This document shows, in pieces, positions 1-10,893 of a stretch of 64,000 nucleotides of DNA (its first letter is position 1; each line of letters begins with the position of its first letter). The notes beneath the pieces were generated by a model that saw only the letters and a program-made list of their open reading frames with translations, ran no database searches and was not told where the DNA came from. The translations under genes and the position numbers were made by a program. The stretch comes from an uncultured Bacteroides sp. (GTDB lineage Bacteria; Bacteroidota; Bacteroidia; Bacteroidales; Bacteroidaceae). The DNA is taken from contig CAMTOV010000002.1 of NCBI GenBank assembly GCA_947074235.1, positions 21,545 to 85,544 on the forward strand, read 5' to 3'.

Positions 1-2
1 AT

Positions 3-29
3 GAGTTGATTGCTATTGTTGCTAAATAA
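3..29 (+). CDS. possible C-terminal tail of a CDS entering from the left edge (...ELIAIVAK*)
   Basis: Frame 3 is open from the window edge to TAA at 27-29 and is followed by a strong hairpin at 51-90. Too short to identify. Confidence 0.35.
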   Translation, partial: ELIAIVAK

Positions 30-50
30 GCATTAAACCATTACAATATA

Positions 51-94
51 ACAAACGCCGCTTTGAGTAACTATTCAAAGCGGCGTTTGTTTTA
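51..94. terminator. bidirectional intrinsic terminator downstream of hydF
   Basis: Perfect 16-bp stem ACAAACGCCGCTTTGA / TCAAAGCGGCGTTTGT (51-66 with 75-90), 8-nt loop, flanked by T/A runs. Confidence 0.85.
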
Positions 95-1279
95 CCATTC
101 AATTTTATCTAATATTCCTCCCAGATAGGCAAGAGCTATTCCATAATTGGTCATAGGTATATGTTGTGCTTCAGCTTGTTCAATACGACTTAACACATGT
201 TTCCGATTGAACATGCATGCACCGCACTGGATAACCAAATCATAACCATTTAAGTCTTTGGGGAAATCATTGCCGGCGGTAATATCTATATGAAGCTTTT
301 CTCCAATCTTCTGACGCAACAGCCTAGGCAATTTCACTCTACCAATATCCTCATTGAGTGGTACATGTGTGCAAGCCTCCGCAATAAGCACTTTAGAGTT
401 TTCTGTTAGCTGCCCAATTGTTGGGGCACTTTGCACATAATAATCTATATCCCCTTTGTAAGCAGCAAACAAAACAGAGAAAGAGGTAAGCATACTTTCG
501 GCAGGCTTCAATTCGTATACCGTGTTGAACACTTGCGAGTCGGTGATAATCAATTTCGGAGGATAAGCCATAGCTTGCAGCGTCAACGATAGCTTGTCTG
601 TTGTGCAACTCATCACTAAGCATCGTTTATCTAACAGCTCACGCATGGTTTGCACCTGTGGCAATATCAATCTTCCTTTAGGCGCTTGTAAGTCTTGTGG
701 CATCACAAGTAATACTAAGTCGCCCTCTTCAACCAAAGAGCCTGTAATAGACTGTGCATCATAATCTTCGGGCATGCTAGCAGTAATGGCATTACGAATT
801 TCTTCCATGCCATCACCATTAAGAGCGCTTACTAAAACAGGTCGTTCGCCACACTTTTCTTTAATAACAGCACTATCCCCTTCAGCATTATCTCTGATAT
901 CGATTTTATTTAATATCAATACAACCGGAATCTTTTTACTTTGTAGACGTTTTAACCAAGTTAGCTCTTCCGTCATGTCTGGTTGACAAAGCATTAATAC
1001 GATGTCTGCCTTCTCCATTGCTTTTTCGGTGCGCTCTATACGTTTTTCGCCCAGTTCACTTACATCATCAAACCCTGGAGTGTCAATAAAAGTACAAGCA
1101 CCAATGCCATGTATCTCCATCGATTTCATTACAGGGTCGGTTGTTGTGCCCGGCAGGGCAGAGACCAAAGCCGTGTCTTGCCCTGTCAATGCATTCACCA
1201 GCGATGATTTACCACTATTAGTTCGCCCCATTAAGGCAATGTGCAAACGGTTGGCACGAGGTGTAGCAGGATGTTTCAT
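92..1279 (-). CDS. hydF: [FeFe] hydrogenase H-cluster maturation GTPase HydF
   Basis: N-terminal GTPase motifs (GRTNSGKSS, DTPGF, NKID), C-terminal Cys motif (CGACMFNRK), and position beside hydG/hydE/hydrogenase. Confidence 0.95.
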   Translation of the reverse strand: MKHPATPRANRLHIALMGRTNSGKSSLVNALTGQDTALVSALPGTTTDPVMKSMEIHGIGACTFIDTPGFDDVSELGEKRIERTEKAMEKADIVLMLCQPDMTEELTWLKRLQSKKIPVVLILNKIDIRDNAEGDSAVIKEKCGERPVLVSALNGDGMEEIRNAITASMPEDYDAQSITGSLVEEGDLVLLVMPQDLQAPKGRLILPQVQTMRELLDKRCLVMSCTTDKLSLTLQAMAYPPKLIITDSQVFNTVYELKPAESMLTSFSVLFAAYKGDIDYYVQSAPTIGQLTENSKVLIAEACTHVPLNEDIGRVKLPRLLRQKIGEKLHIDITAGNDFPKDLNGYDLVIQCGACMFNRKHVLSRIEQAEAQHIPMTNYGIALAYLGGILDKIEW

Positions 1280-1284
1280 ATCAA

Positions 1285-2706
1285 TTAAAATCTAAAATCT
1301 CTTTTTCCTTGCGCAATCTCTTGTAGGTTGCGCTTAGCAATTGTTTTTATTTTCTCATTCGGAATTTTCTCTACCTCTTGCTCAATCATATTGATGGCTT
1401 TTTGGCGAGTTTCTTCCGATGCATAATCCATCAGATATTCTTTGAGGGTAATGAGTGAGTTTGGTGCACAACAGTTGGCTATCTGCCCCGATTTAATAAG
1501 CGACATAAATCTGTCGCCTGTACGCCCCATTCGGTAGCAAGCCGTGCAGAAGCTAGGCACATGCCCTAAGTCGAGCAGCCAACTCACAATCTCATCAAGA
1601 GTGCGTTGGTCGCTGATATCAAACTGAGCCGAACTTTCACTTTCGGTTGTAGGTTCAGCATATCCACCTACCGAAGTCTTTGAACCACCACTTATTTGTG
1701 ATACACCTATCTCGAGCACCTCTTTACGAGATTTCTCCGATTCGCGTGTAGAGATTATAATTCCTGTGTAGGGCACTGCAATGCGAGTTACTGCAATGAT
1801 GCGTTTAAATATCTCATCCGATATAGCATTAGGAAAATCATTGGTATTGATATCATCTGCCGGACAGATACGAGGCATGCTAATGGTGTGCGGTCCTACG
1901 CCAAAGCGAGCCTCTAGGTGCTCGGCATGCATCAACAACGCTATAAAGTCATACTTGTAAGTATTCAAACCAAACAATACCCCTATACCTACATCGTCGA
2001 TACCAGCTTCCATGGCTCTATCCATTGCTTCGGTGTGATAAGCGTAGTCACTCTTTGGTCCCGTAGGATGCAATCTTTCGTAATTTTCCTTATCGTATGT
2101 CTCTTGAAACAAGATATAAGTTCCTATCCCGGCATCCTTCAGCTTGCGATAGTTCTCAACCGTAGTTGCAGCAATATTCACATTCACTCGGCGGATAGCT
2201 CCGTTCTTATGTTTAATGCTGTAGATAGTCTTTATAGAATCGAGTATATAATCGATAGGTGCATGTTTGGGGTGTTCGCCCGCTTCAAGAGCCAAACGTT
2301 TATGCCCCATATCTTGCAAGGCAATTACCTCTTTGGCAATTTCCTCTTGCGATAGTTTCTTGCGAGCAATCGTTTTATTCTTAGCATGATAAGGGCAATA
2401 AGTGCAACCGTTTACGCAATAATTTGAGAGATACAACGGTGCAAACATCACAATGCGGTTGCCATAAAAACGCTGTTTTATCTCTCTAGCCAATGCAAAG
2501 ATACGCTCCACTAAATCGGGCTCTTTGCAAAGAAGCAGTACGGCCGCTTCGCGATGGTTCAACCCTTTGCACAAAGCCGCTTTGTCAATGATTTGTTCAA
2601 TCAATGTGCGGTCGTGCTCATGCGCTTTGGCATAAGCCAATGTATCTTCAATCTCAGAATGGTCGATAAATTCTTCGGCTTTATCTGAATTTACTATATA
2701 AGCCAT
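1285..2706 (-). CDS. hydG: [FeFe] hydrogenase H-cluster radical SAM maturase HydG
   Basis: Radical SAM motif CVNGCTYCPYH, C-terminal Cys motif (CTACYRMGRTGDRFM), family-typical length and operon context. Confidence 0.95.
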   Translation of the reverse strand: MAYIVNSDKAEEFIDHSEIEDTLAYAKAHEHDRTLIEQIIDKAALCKGLNHREAAVLLLCKEPDLVERIFALAREIKQRFYGNRIVMFAPLYLSNYCVNGCTYCPYHAKNKTIARKKLSQEEIAKEVIALQDMGHKRLALEAGEHPKHAPIDYILDSIKTIYSIKHKNGAIRRVNVNIAATTVENYRKLKDAGIGTYILFQETYDKENYERLHPTGPKSDYAYHTEAMDRAMEAGIDDVGIGVLFGLNTYKYDFIALLMHAEHLEARFGVGPHTISMPRICPADDINTNDFPNAISDEIFKRIIAVTRIAVPYTGIIISTRESEKSRKEVLEIGVSQISGGSKTSVGGYAEPTTESESSAQFDISDQRTLDEIVSWLLDLGHVPSFCTACYRMGRTGDRFMSLIKSGQIANCCAPNSLITLKEYLMDYASEETRQKAINMIEQEVEKIPNEKIKTIAKRNLQEIAQGKRDFRF

Positions 2707-2718
2707 AGTTTATATTTA

Positions 2719-3753
2719 TCATTTATAGTCGCCTCGCTCCATAGATATTTCATACCCAATGGTTTTCAATTGCTCATTGAGTAGGGTCAATCCCTCCGCA
2801 GCTTCCGCACCTAGCGAGGCTTTATTATTGTATAGTTCATATTTTTTTCGCGTGTTGCTAGGCGAAAGATTGGGCATCACTACATTTGCACCTGCTAGTA
2901 TGCCTTTTAGTCTACCATCTCCACCCAATGAGGCCAGAGCCGTTGTAGATGGAATAAGCACCTGAGGAAACATCAAACGGAAGATAGAAAGAAGTTTCAA
3001 TGTCAACTCTACGCTACCCGCAGGATGCTGCGCAAAGGGCGTATCTTGGTGCGGAATAAAAGGGCCGAGACCAATCATTTGTGGTTTTAGTTGTTCAATA
3101 AACAAGATGTCCTCAATGATGTTATCAATTGTTTGGTGCGGACTGCCAACCATGATACCCGTGCCTGTTTGAAAACCAATCTCTTTGAGCCAACGCAAAC
3201 ATTGTTGCCTATGTTGTGCCGACATCTCTTGTGGATGAAGTTGCTGATAATGGCTCGATTGATACGTTTCGTGGCGCAACAAATACCTATTGGCACCAGC
3301 ATCATACAATCGTTCATAATCTTGATAAGACATTTCGCCTAGAGAGAGAGTAATAGCGCAGTCGGGAAACTCGCTACGTATAGCAGTTACCACCTCTATT
3401 ACCCAATCTACCGATTGTGCTCTATCTTCGCCGCCTTGCATCACAAATGTGCGGAATCCTAGTTTGTATCCCTCACGGCAACAATCAAGAATTTGCTCTT
3501 TCGTCAATCTGTATCGCTCTATATGAGTGTTAGACTTACGGATACCGCAATAGTAGCAATCGTTTTTACAACAATTACTTATTTCAATCAGTCCACGAAT
3601 ATATACTTTATTACCAAATTGAGTCAATGAAACCTCTCTTGCCTGTTGATGCAGATAGTCAGTAACCTCTGCATCTTGGCAAGTTAAGAGTTCATGATAT
3701 GCCTCTGTGGGCAGATGATGCTCATTCCGTAAGCAATCAATCCATATTTTCAT
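2719..3753 (-). CDS. hydE: [FeFe] hydrogenase H-cluster radical SAM maturase HydE
   Basis: Radical SAM motif CKNDCYYCGIR and HydE-like sequence; overlaps the upstream hydrogenase gene by 17 bp. Confidence 0.95.
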   Translation of the reverse strand: MKIWIDCLRNEHHLPTEAYHELLTCQDAEVTDYLHQQAREVSLTQFGNKVYIRGLIEISNCCKNDCYYCGIRKSNTHIERYRLTKEQILDCCREGYKLGFRTFVMQGGEDRAQSVDWVIEVVTAIRSEFPDCAITLSLGEMSYQDYERLYDAGANRYLLRHETYQSSHYQQLHPQEMSAQHRQQCLRWLKEIGFQTGTGIMVGSPHQTIDNIIEDILFIEQLKPQMIGLGPFIPHQDTPFAQHPAGSVELTLKLLSIFRLMFPQVLIPSTTALASLGGDGRLKGILAGANVVMPNLSPSNTRKKYELYNNKASLGAEAAEGLTLLNEQLKTIGYEISMERGDYK

Positions 3754-5203
3754 ACGAGTCTTTACGCTTAATCAGCTCTTGTGCCAATTGGCGACGACCA
3801 GATACAATATCATTGTGAGTACATGGTCCGGTGATACAGCCACCTTCGCAAGCCATTACTTCAATAAACTGTCCGGCAGCTTTGCCTGTTTTGGCGCAAG
3901 CACGTAGCAAAGCGATGTTCTTTTTATTGATATCCGATATCTGAATTGCATTAATCTTGTCAGCTTCTTCTTTCAAATAAGCTTTTACAGCGCCCATCAC
4001 ACCACCTGCTTGAGCAAAGCCATGTGCCTCGCGCACTGAGTTAAATACAACAGAAAATGGAGTAGATTGTTCTAATTGAATATCCATACCATCGAGTACC
4101 GAACCTACTTCTTCGAAAGTAATCATGTAGTCTACTGCACCATCTTTGCGAATCTCTTTTCGTTTAGCTACGCATGGGCCAACAAATACAATCTTTGCAT
4201 CGGGGTGTTTCTCCTTAGCTGTGCGCGCAGTATAGTACATTGGCGAACCGGTAGTAGATACATATGGTTTAAGAGTAGGGATGTGTTTGTCTACCAACTC
4301 TACATAAGATGGACAACAAGAAGTAGTCATAAATGCCTGTCCTTCTTCTAACTTTTCTAGTAATTCGTGCGCTTCGTTTTTGGTAGTATCCATAGCACCT
4401 TGAGCCACTTCAATTACATCGGCAAAGCCCAATTCTTTGAAAGCACCATACACTTGCTCGATGGTTGTTTTAAACTGACCTAAGATAGAAGGTGCAATAA
4501 TTGCCACCATCTTTTCGCCTTTGCGGATGCCTTCAAGCACATCAAATACTTGCGATATTTCGAAGATAGCGCCAAAAGGACATGCATTGATGCATTTGCC
4601 GCAATAGATACATTTCTCTTCGTCAATCTTCTCTATACCATTTTCATCTTTGGTGATAGCTTTTACCGGACAGGTTTCTTCGCAAGGTACTGGTATGTAA
4701 ACAATGGCATGATAAGGACAGCTTTTGTGACAGATGCCACAACTGATACATGCTTCATGGTCTATTTTGGCTTGTCCGTTTTTCTTGAAACGAATAGCAT
4801 CTTTAGGACAATTCATGTAGCAACTGCGTGCTACACAACCACGACAAAGATTGGTGATTTCGTAATTTATCTGAATACATGATGAACAAGCTTCATCAAT
4901 TACACACAGAATATTATCCTTTATTTCGCCTTCTCGGTCTAATGCATCTTTAGCATACTTTGAAAGCGGGTCAAGTTCGTCATGCTCATCAGACATATCC
5001 ATGCCCAAAAGAGGTAAACATTTGTATTTCCATACGGCGCGTTCTTTATGTACACAGCAACGGCCCAAAGCTTTCGATTTTCTAGGGGTTAATTCAAGAG
5101 GAAGTCGGTCTATTTTTTCAACTAATTCATCCTTTTTCCAGAGTTTTACAAGGTCCGCTAGTAGTTTATGGCGGACAATCATCACATTATTAGTAAATGC
5201 CAT
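3737..5203 (-). CDS. monomeric [FeFe] hydrogenase, group-B-like, with N-terminal 4Fe-4S clusters
   Basis: H-cluster motifs TSCCPSYV, GPCVAKRKE and EVMACEGGCITGP; upstream CxxCxxxCP ferredoxin motifs; co-directional with hydE, hydG and hydF. Confidence 0.93.
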   Translation of the reverse strand: MAFTNNVMIVRHKLLADLVKLWKKDELVEKIDRLPLELTPRKSKALGRCCVHKERAVWKYKCLPLLGMDMSDEHDELDPLSKYAKDALDREGEIKDNILCVIDEACSSCIQINYEITNLCRGCVARSCYMNCPKDAIRFKKNGQAKIDHEACISCGICHKSCPYHAIVYIPVPCEETCPVKAITKDENGIEKIDEEKCIYCGKCINACPFGAIFEISQVFDVLEGIRKGEKMVAIIAPSILGQFKTTIEQVYGAFKELGFADVIEVAQGAMDTTKNEAHELLEKLEEGQAFMTTSCCPSYVELVDKHIPTLKPYVSTTGSPMYYTARTAKEKHPDAKIVFVGPCVAKRKEIRKDGAVDYMITFEEVGSVLDGMDIQLEQSTPFSVVFNSVREAHGFAQAGGVMGAVKAYLKEEADKINAIQISDINKKNIALLRACAKTGKAAGQFIEVMACEGGCITGPCTHNDIVSGRRQLAQELIKRKDSYENMD

Positions 5204-5231
5204 ACGTTTAATTAGGTTATATAAGAGACTA

Positions 5232-5239
5232 CAAAGATA
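5232..5239 (-). promoter_or_regulatory. candidate Bacteroides -7 box (TATCTTTG) for the hydrogenase operon
   Basis: Forward strand CAAAGATA = TAnnTTTG on the minus strand, about 30 bp upstream of the hydrogenase start. No well-spaced -33 element seen. Confidence 0.45.
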
Positions 5240-5324
5240 GCAATATGTTTACTTATAACCATAATTTCATTAGTTGCAAATCAATTCTTTTTGCAAATTT
5301 ACCCCCTTTTTAGGGTAATATGTA

Positions 5325-5332
5325 TATCTTTG
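5325..5332 (+). promoter_or_regulatory. candidate Bacteroides -7 box (TATCTTTG) for the PfkB kinase
   Basis: TAnnTTTG match 37 bp before the kinase ATG. Confidence 0.45.
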
Positions 5333-5368
5333 ATATAAAGATGAGTTTTAACTAATAAAAAGAATGGT

Positions 5369-6259
5369 ATGAAAAGCGTGGTAGTTGGTATAGGTGAGGC
5401 ACTTTGGGATATGTTGCCCGAAGGAAAAAAAATAGGTGGTGCTCCGGCCAATTTTGCTTATCACTCTTCACAATTTGGTTTTGATGGTTGTGCCATTAGT
5501 GCTATCGGGAAGGATGCTTTGGGAACGGAAATTATCGAAACCTTTGATAGTAAAAATCTTCACTATTTGTTGCCACAAGTCAGCCATCCCACCGGAACGG
5601 TTCAAGTTATTATTGATAGTGAGGGTATACCTACCTATGATATTGAGCAAAATGTGGCTTGGGATTATATGCCTTTTACCCAAGAAATGAGGCAGCTAGC
5701 TCTATGTGCGCGTGCAGTTTGTTTTGGATCTTTGGCGCAACGAGGCATAGAGAGTCGTCATACCATTATGCAATTTGTGAAATCTATCGCCGATGGTGAT
5801 GGGCAATTTAAGATATTTGATATCAATTTGCGTCAAGAGTTTTATACCAAACAGATAATTGAAGATTCGTTGAAATATTGCAATGTGTTGAAAATTAATG
5901 ATGAGGAATTGATTCTAATTAGTGAAATGTTTGGCCTTCCCGACATTGATATGGAAGATAAGTGTTGGATATTGTTGGCAAAGTATAATCTGAAAATGGT
6001 GATTCTTACTTGTGGGGTGAATGGTAGTTATGTATTTGCTCCAGGCGAAATGTCATTTCAAGAAACTCCTCAAGTAATAGTGGCCGACACAGTTGGAGCA
6101 GGCGATTCGTTTACTGCAACATTTTGTGCCTCGTTGCTTTATGATAAATCAATAAAGGATGCACATAAGCTAGCTGTTGAGGTATCAGCTTACGTATGCT
6201 CTCAGCATGGCGCTATGCCTATTCTTCCCGCTTCGCTTATTAAGAAAGTGAAATCATAG
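5369..6259 (+). CDS. PfkB-family carbohydrate kinase (fructokinase-like)
   Basis: PfkB signatures: GGAPANFAYH at the N-terminus and DTVGAGDSFTA at the C-terminus. Confidence 0.9.
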   Translation: MKSVVVGIGEALWDMLPEGKKIGGAPANFAYHSSQFGFDGCAISAIGKDALGTEIIETFDSKNLHYLLPQVSHPTGTVQVIIDSEGIPTYDIEQNVAWDYMPFTQEMRQLALCARAVCFGSLAQRGIESRHTIMQFVKSIADGDGQFKIFDINLRQEFYTKQIIEDSLKYCNVLKINDEELILISEMFGLPDIDMEDKCWILLAKYNLKMVILTCGVNGSYVFAPGEMSFQETPQVIVADTVGAGDSFTATFCASLLYDKSIKDAHKLAVEVSAYVCSQHGAMPILPASLIKKVKS

Positions 6260-6320
6260 TTGGTTTACTAATGTAAATAAGATGTAACTTCATTGTAAAG
6301 TTATTGTATGGTATCTCCTG

Positions 6321-6328
6321 TATCTTTG
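6321..6328 (+). promoter_or_regulatory. candidate -7 box (TATCTTTG) for the 62-aa ORF
   Basis: TAnnTTTG match about 24 bp upstream of ATG 6352. Confidence 0.4.
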
Positions 6329-6351
6329 TAGTGTCAATAAACTAAAATAAA

Positions 6352-6540
6352 ATGACCATGCGAAAGAAACAGGAGTTGTTGTATCATATGCGTGCCATTA
6401 TGATTGGTACAATGATGCTTATATCGGGAGTGGTATTTTTATGTTATATGGGTAGTTCTTTGATTCGGTTTACAAAGAAGTATCAAAAACAGACGATGCA
6501 AGTGGCGCAAAAACTACCATGGTCTGACATGGAAGAATAA
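6352..6540 (+). CDS. small single-pass membrane protein of unknown function (62 aa)
   Basis: One hydrophobic segment (AIMIGTMMLISGVVFLCYMGSSLI) flanked by basic residues; own candidate -7 box. Confidence 0.6.
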   Translation: MTMRKKQELLYHMRAIMIGTMMLISGVVFLCYMGSSLIRFTKKYQKQTMQVAQKLPWSDMEE

Positions 6541-6616
6541 ACTATATTCTCTATGTAATGGTTGGGATTTATGATATTGATGTGTATAGTTGTTATGAAT
6601 GCTTGCAATGTCAATA

Positions 6617-6678
6617 GTTTCATTGCAGTGAAACAAATGTTTCGCCTTGATGAAACCAAAGTTTCGCCTCAATGAAAC
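6617..6678. repeat. three tandem GTTTC-N8-GAAAC dyads at 22-bp period
   Basis: GTTTC at 6617, 6639 and 6661; GAAAC at 6630, 6652 and 6674; linkers AAAT and CAAA. Confidence 0.85.
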
Positions 6679-6901
6679 TGACTAGAATGATATGGCTAAG
6701 CTATAATAATGCACTGCCTAATGGATAATAACGTAGTGGCTAATGATTAATCTACAGATAACATTATAGTTTTCTTATGCTAAACATTTCGCTCGTATTA
6801 TTGGAGTAGTAATATTCTGATAATTGATGAAGATATTGCATTGTGCTTGTGAAAGTAGCAGTGCAATTTTTTATATATACATTTGTGATGCTCCTGCATT
6901 A

Positions 6902-6952
6902 TATAAAAATAACGGGCTATGCAGTATTAATGCTTAGCCCGTTATTTTTATA
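6902..6952. terminator. bidirectional intrinsic terminator
   Basis: Stem TAAAAATAACGGGCTA (6904-6919) / TAGCCCGTTATTTTTA (6935-6950). Confidence 0.8.
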
Positions 6953-6969
6953 ATAATACTAATTGCTCT

Positions 6970-8217
6970 TTAAAAACTAAATGAAGCAACTCCTACAATA
7001 CGATAGTTGGTTACAGCATTTGTGTCATATACTTTACCGTCGTCTCTTTTTACTGTGCCATACCAAGCAGTAGTTGCTGTAACTTCAGCACCAAACGACC
7101 ATGGTCCGTTATTGTATGATAGCTCTACGCCACCTTCGGTTAATTGATCGATATTTGTTCCTAATCCAACTGTGCGAATGATTCTTTCACTTGTTCCTAG
7201 ATTTTTCATGTAACCGGCAAAGATTCCGGGTCTCCATTTTTTGCCGTAAACAGCATTAATCCAAGTGCTTGAGTTGCGGATAGGGGTGTAGTTCTCTCTA
7301 CCATTGAGCGAGCTAACTGATGTGACACCATAACCACCCAACATACAAAGCTGCGTTAGATTCTCGCCAAATATAGATTTTGCAGACACAAGTAGATTGT
7401 CTGATTTGTATTGCACATAGGCATCATAAGAGATACCAGTTACACGTGCTTTTGTTTTATAAGTTCTTTCGGCAGTTACTCCACCAAGATTGTTAGTGAT
7501 GCTGACTTGTGTTTTGGGCATCATCGACATAAATTCTACGCCTACACCTGCTAACCATCCGTTTTTGCGGTAGTTAATACCTACATATACTTCTGGAATG
7601 CCACTGTTTTTAAGATAATTGACGCTACGCACGTTGTCTGGTCCGATTGAGGTAAACTGTGATTGCCACATTAAAGCTCCTATTGCTTGGAATCCACCAA
7701 ATGAGTGGCGATAACGAATTTGTGGGGCACGGCTAAAAGGTTGGAATGGTGCACCCGTAGAGAGGTTTAATACTTTAGGATATACTTCACCAAACATGGG
7801 ATGCCAAGTTTGTCCTAATAGTAAATCGGCCTTACTCCAATTTAATTGAAAATAAGCATGACGCATGCGAATAGTATATATATTGGAACCTGCTCCACGA
7901 AAATCTCCTTCTACTTTGGCAAATGTAGTTGCATTGCCTAGTTTTGGGCCGGTAATATTGATTCCTAAACGACTAGTTAATACATAGAAATTGCCACTAA
8001 AACGCTCGTTCAAATCTCTACCATTGGCATCGAGCTCTTTATCTAATGGGTAAAGGTAAAATAAACCATCAATCATCTCTTGGCTGGCACGACTATTATA
8101 GAAAATATCGGTGCGAACTTGGCCATAAAAATCGATTTTAAACTTCTTTTCTTGTGCCATAATGTTTAAGGCGCTCAAACAGATAAGCATTGACAACAAG
8201 AGGTTTTTCTTTTTCAT
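6970..8217 (-). CDS. outer-membrane porin-like beta-barrel protein
   Basis: Signal peptide MKKKNLLLSMLICLSALNIMAQ from ATG at 8217 (the ORF-track start at 8256 is probably too long); repeated amphipathic strands ending in a C-terminal F (VASFSF). Confidence 0.75.
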   Translation of the reverse strand: MKKKNLLLSMLICLSALNIMAQEKKFKIDFYGQVRTDIFYNSRASQEMIDGLFYLYPLDKELDANGRDLNERFSGNFYVLTSRLGINITGPKLGNATTFAKVEGDFRGAGSNIYTIRMRHAYFQLNWSKADLLLGQTWHPMFGEVYPKVLNLSTGAPFQPFSRAPQIRYRHSFGGFQAIGALMWQSQFTSIGPDNVRSVNYLKNSGIPEVYVGINYRKNGWLAGVGVEFMSMMPKTQVSITNNLGGVTAERTYKTKARVTGISYDAYVQYKSDNLLVSAKSIFGENLTQLCMLGGYGVTSVSSLNGRENYTPIRNSSTWINAVYGKKWRPGIFAGYMKNLGTSERIIRTVGLGTNIDQLTEGGVELSYNNGPWSFGAEVTATTAWYGTVKRDDGKVYDTNAVTNYRIVGVASFSF

Positions 8218-8435
8218 GATAAATGTGTTGTATTTGTAAATGAAATAATGGCACAAAGGTAGAGATTAATTTTTAATTCTTTACGAATTTTAAGTGTCAT
8301 TTTGGCAGAAGAGATATGACAATGATGATAGAAAACATTTTGGCACGGTTTTGGTTATTATTGTTGTGTCTTTTTTAGGTAAATAGAGAAGACTCAAATA
8401 TACATTTAATATAAATAACATAAAAGTAAACAACT

Positions 8436-8708
8436 ATGAACATTAAACCATTAGCAGATAGAGTGTTGGTGCTTCCTGCTCCGGCTGAAGAAAAAACAAT
8501 TGGAGGTATTATTATTCCTGATACAGCAAAAGAAAAACCATTGAAAGGTGAAGTTGTTGCGGTAGGAAACGGTACGAAAGATGAAGAAATGGTATTGAAA
8601 GTAGGCTATATAGTGCTTTATGGCAAATATGCTGGTACTGAACTCGAAATGGAAGGTACTAAATATCTTATCATGCGTCAAAGTGATGTACTTGCAGTGT
8701 TGGGTTAA
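8436..8708 (+). CDS. groES: co-chaperonin GroES
   Basis: [35 protein letters not shown] is canonical Cpn10; directly upstream of groEL. Confidence 0.98.
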   Translation: MNIKPLADRVLVLPAPAEEKTIGGIIIPDTAKEKPLKGEVVAVGNGTKDEEMVLKVGYIVLYGKYAGTELEMEGTKYLIMRQSDVLAVLG

Positions 8709-8743
8709 TTTATAGTATAGTTTAATTCTTAAAATAGTATTAG

Positions 8744-10387
<1,644 letters not shown>

Positions 10388-10410
10388 TAATCTGTTGATA
10401 CCATATATTA

Positions 10411-10452
10411 AATCCCGCTTTTGGAGTTATCTGAAAGCGGGATTATTTTTTT
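10411..10452 (+). terminator. intrinsic terminator after groEL
   Basis: AATCCCGCTTTT / GAAAGCGGGATT stem followed by a T run. Confidence 0.85.
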
Positions 10453-10606
10453 ATTACAATGTTAAAAGTAGCTGAATTGATGTTTTTTTAAGTGAATTTT
10501 ATAATAATTGAAAATTTTATGCTATTTTTGATAACAAAATAGTGCTATAGTTTGTTATTATATTGTACTGTCTCTTAAATTATACTCATCTCTAAACATT
10601 ATAATT

Positions 10607-10828
10607 ATGAATAAACATGAAATTGGAGTAAATGCAGGAATTGTTTGGAATCTTCTTAGCGATAATGCAAAATGGAGTTTCGCTAAACTGAAAAAAGCGT
10701 CTGGTTTAAACGATAAAGAACTTGCTACAGCTATAGGATGGCTTGCAAGAGAGGATAAAATTGGATTTGAACACAATGAAAAAGATGAAGTTCGAGTTTC
10801 AATGAATATAAATGTATTTATCGGTTAG
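10607..10828 (+). CDS. small winged helix-turn-helix domain protein
   Basis: 73 aa with a wHTH pattern (AGIVWNLLSDNAKWSFAKLKKASGLNDKELATAIGWLAREDKIGFE). Confidence 0.8.
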   Translation: MNKHEIGVNAGIVWNLLSDNAKWSFAKLKKASGLNDKELATAIGWLAREDKIGFEHNEKDEVRVSMNINVFIG

Positions 10829-10859
10829 TAGCATTTAAAGGACTATTTGGCTTATAATA

Positions 10860-10893
10860 GAATAGGGGATAACGTTGTGTTATTCCCTATTTC
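10860..10893. terminator. terminator between convergent wHTH and GNAT genes
   Basis: ATAGGGGATAAC / GTTATTCCCTAT hairpin between convergent ORFs. Confidence 0.7.

Noticed and set aside
6617-6678. CRISPR array
   Set aside because: Repeat arms are only 5 bp, the period is 22 bp, there are three units and no cas genes nearby.
8218-8256. N-terminal extension MCHYFIYKYNTFI of the porin
   Set aside because: A canonical signal peptide begins at the ATG at 8217, and a candidate TACCTTTG -7 box (8254-8261) overlaps the extension.
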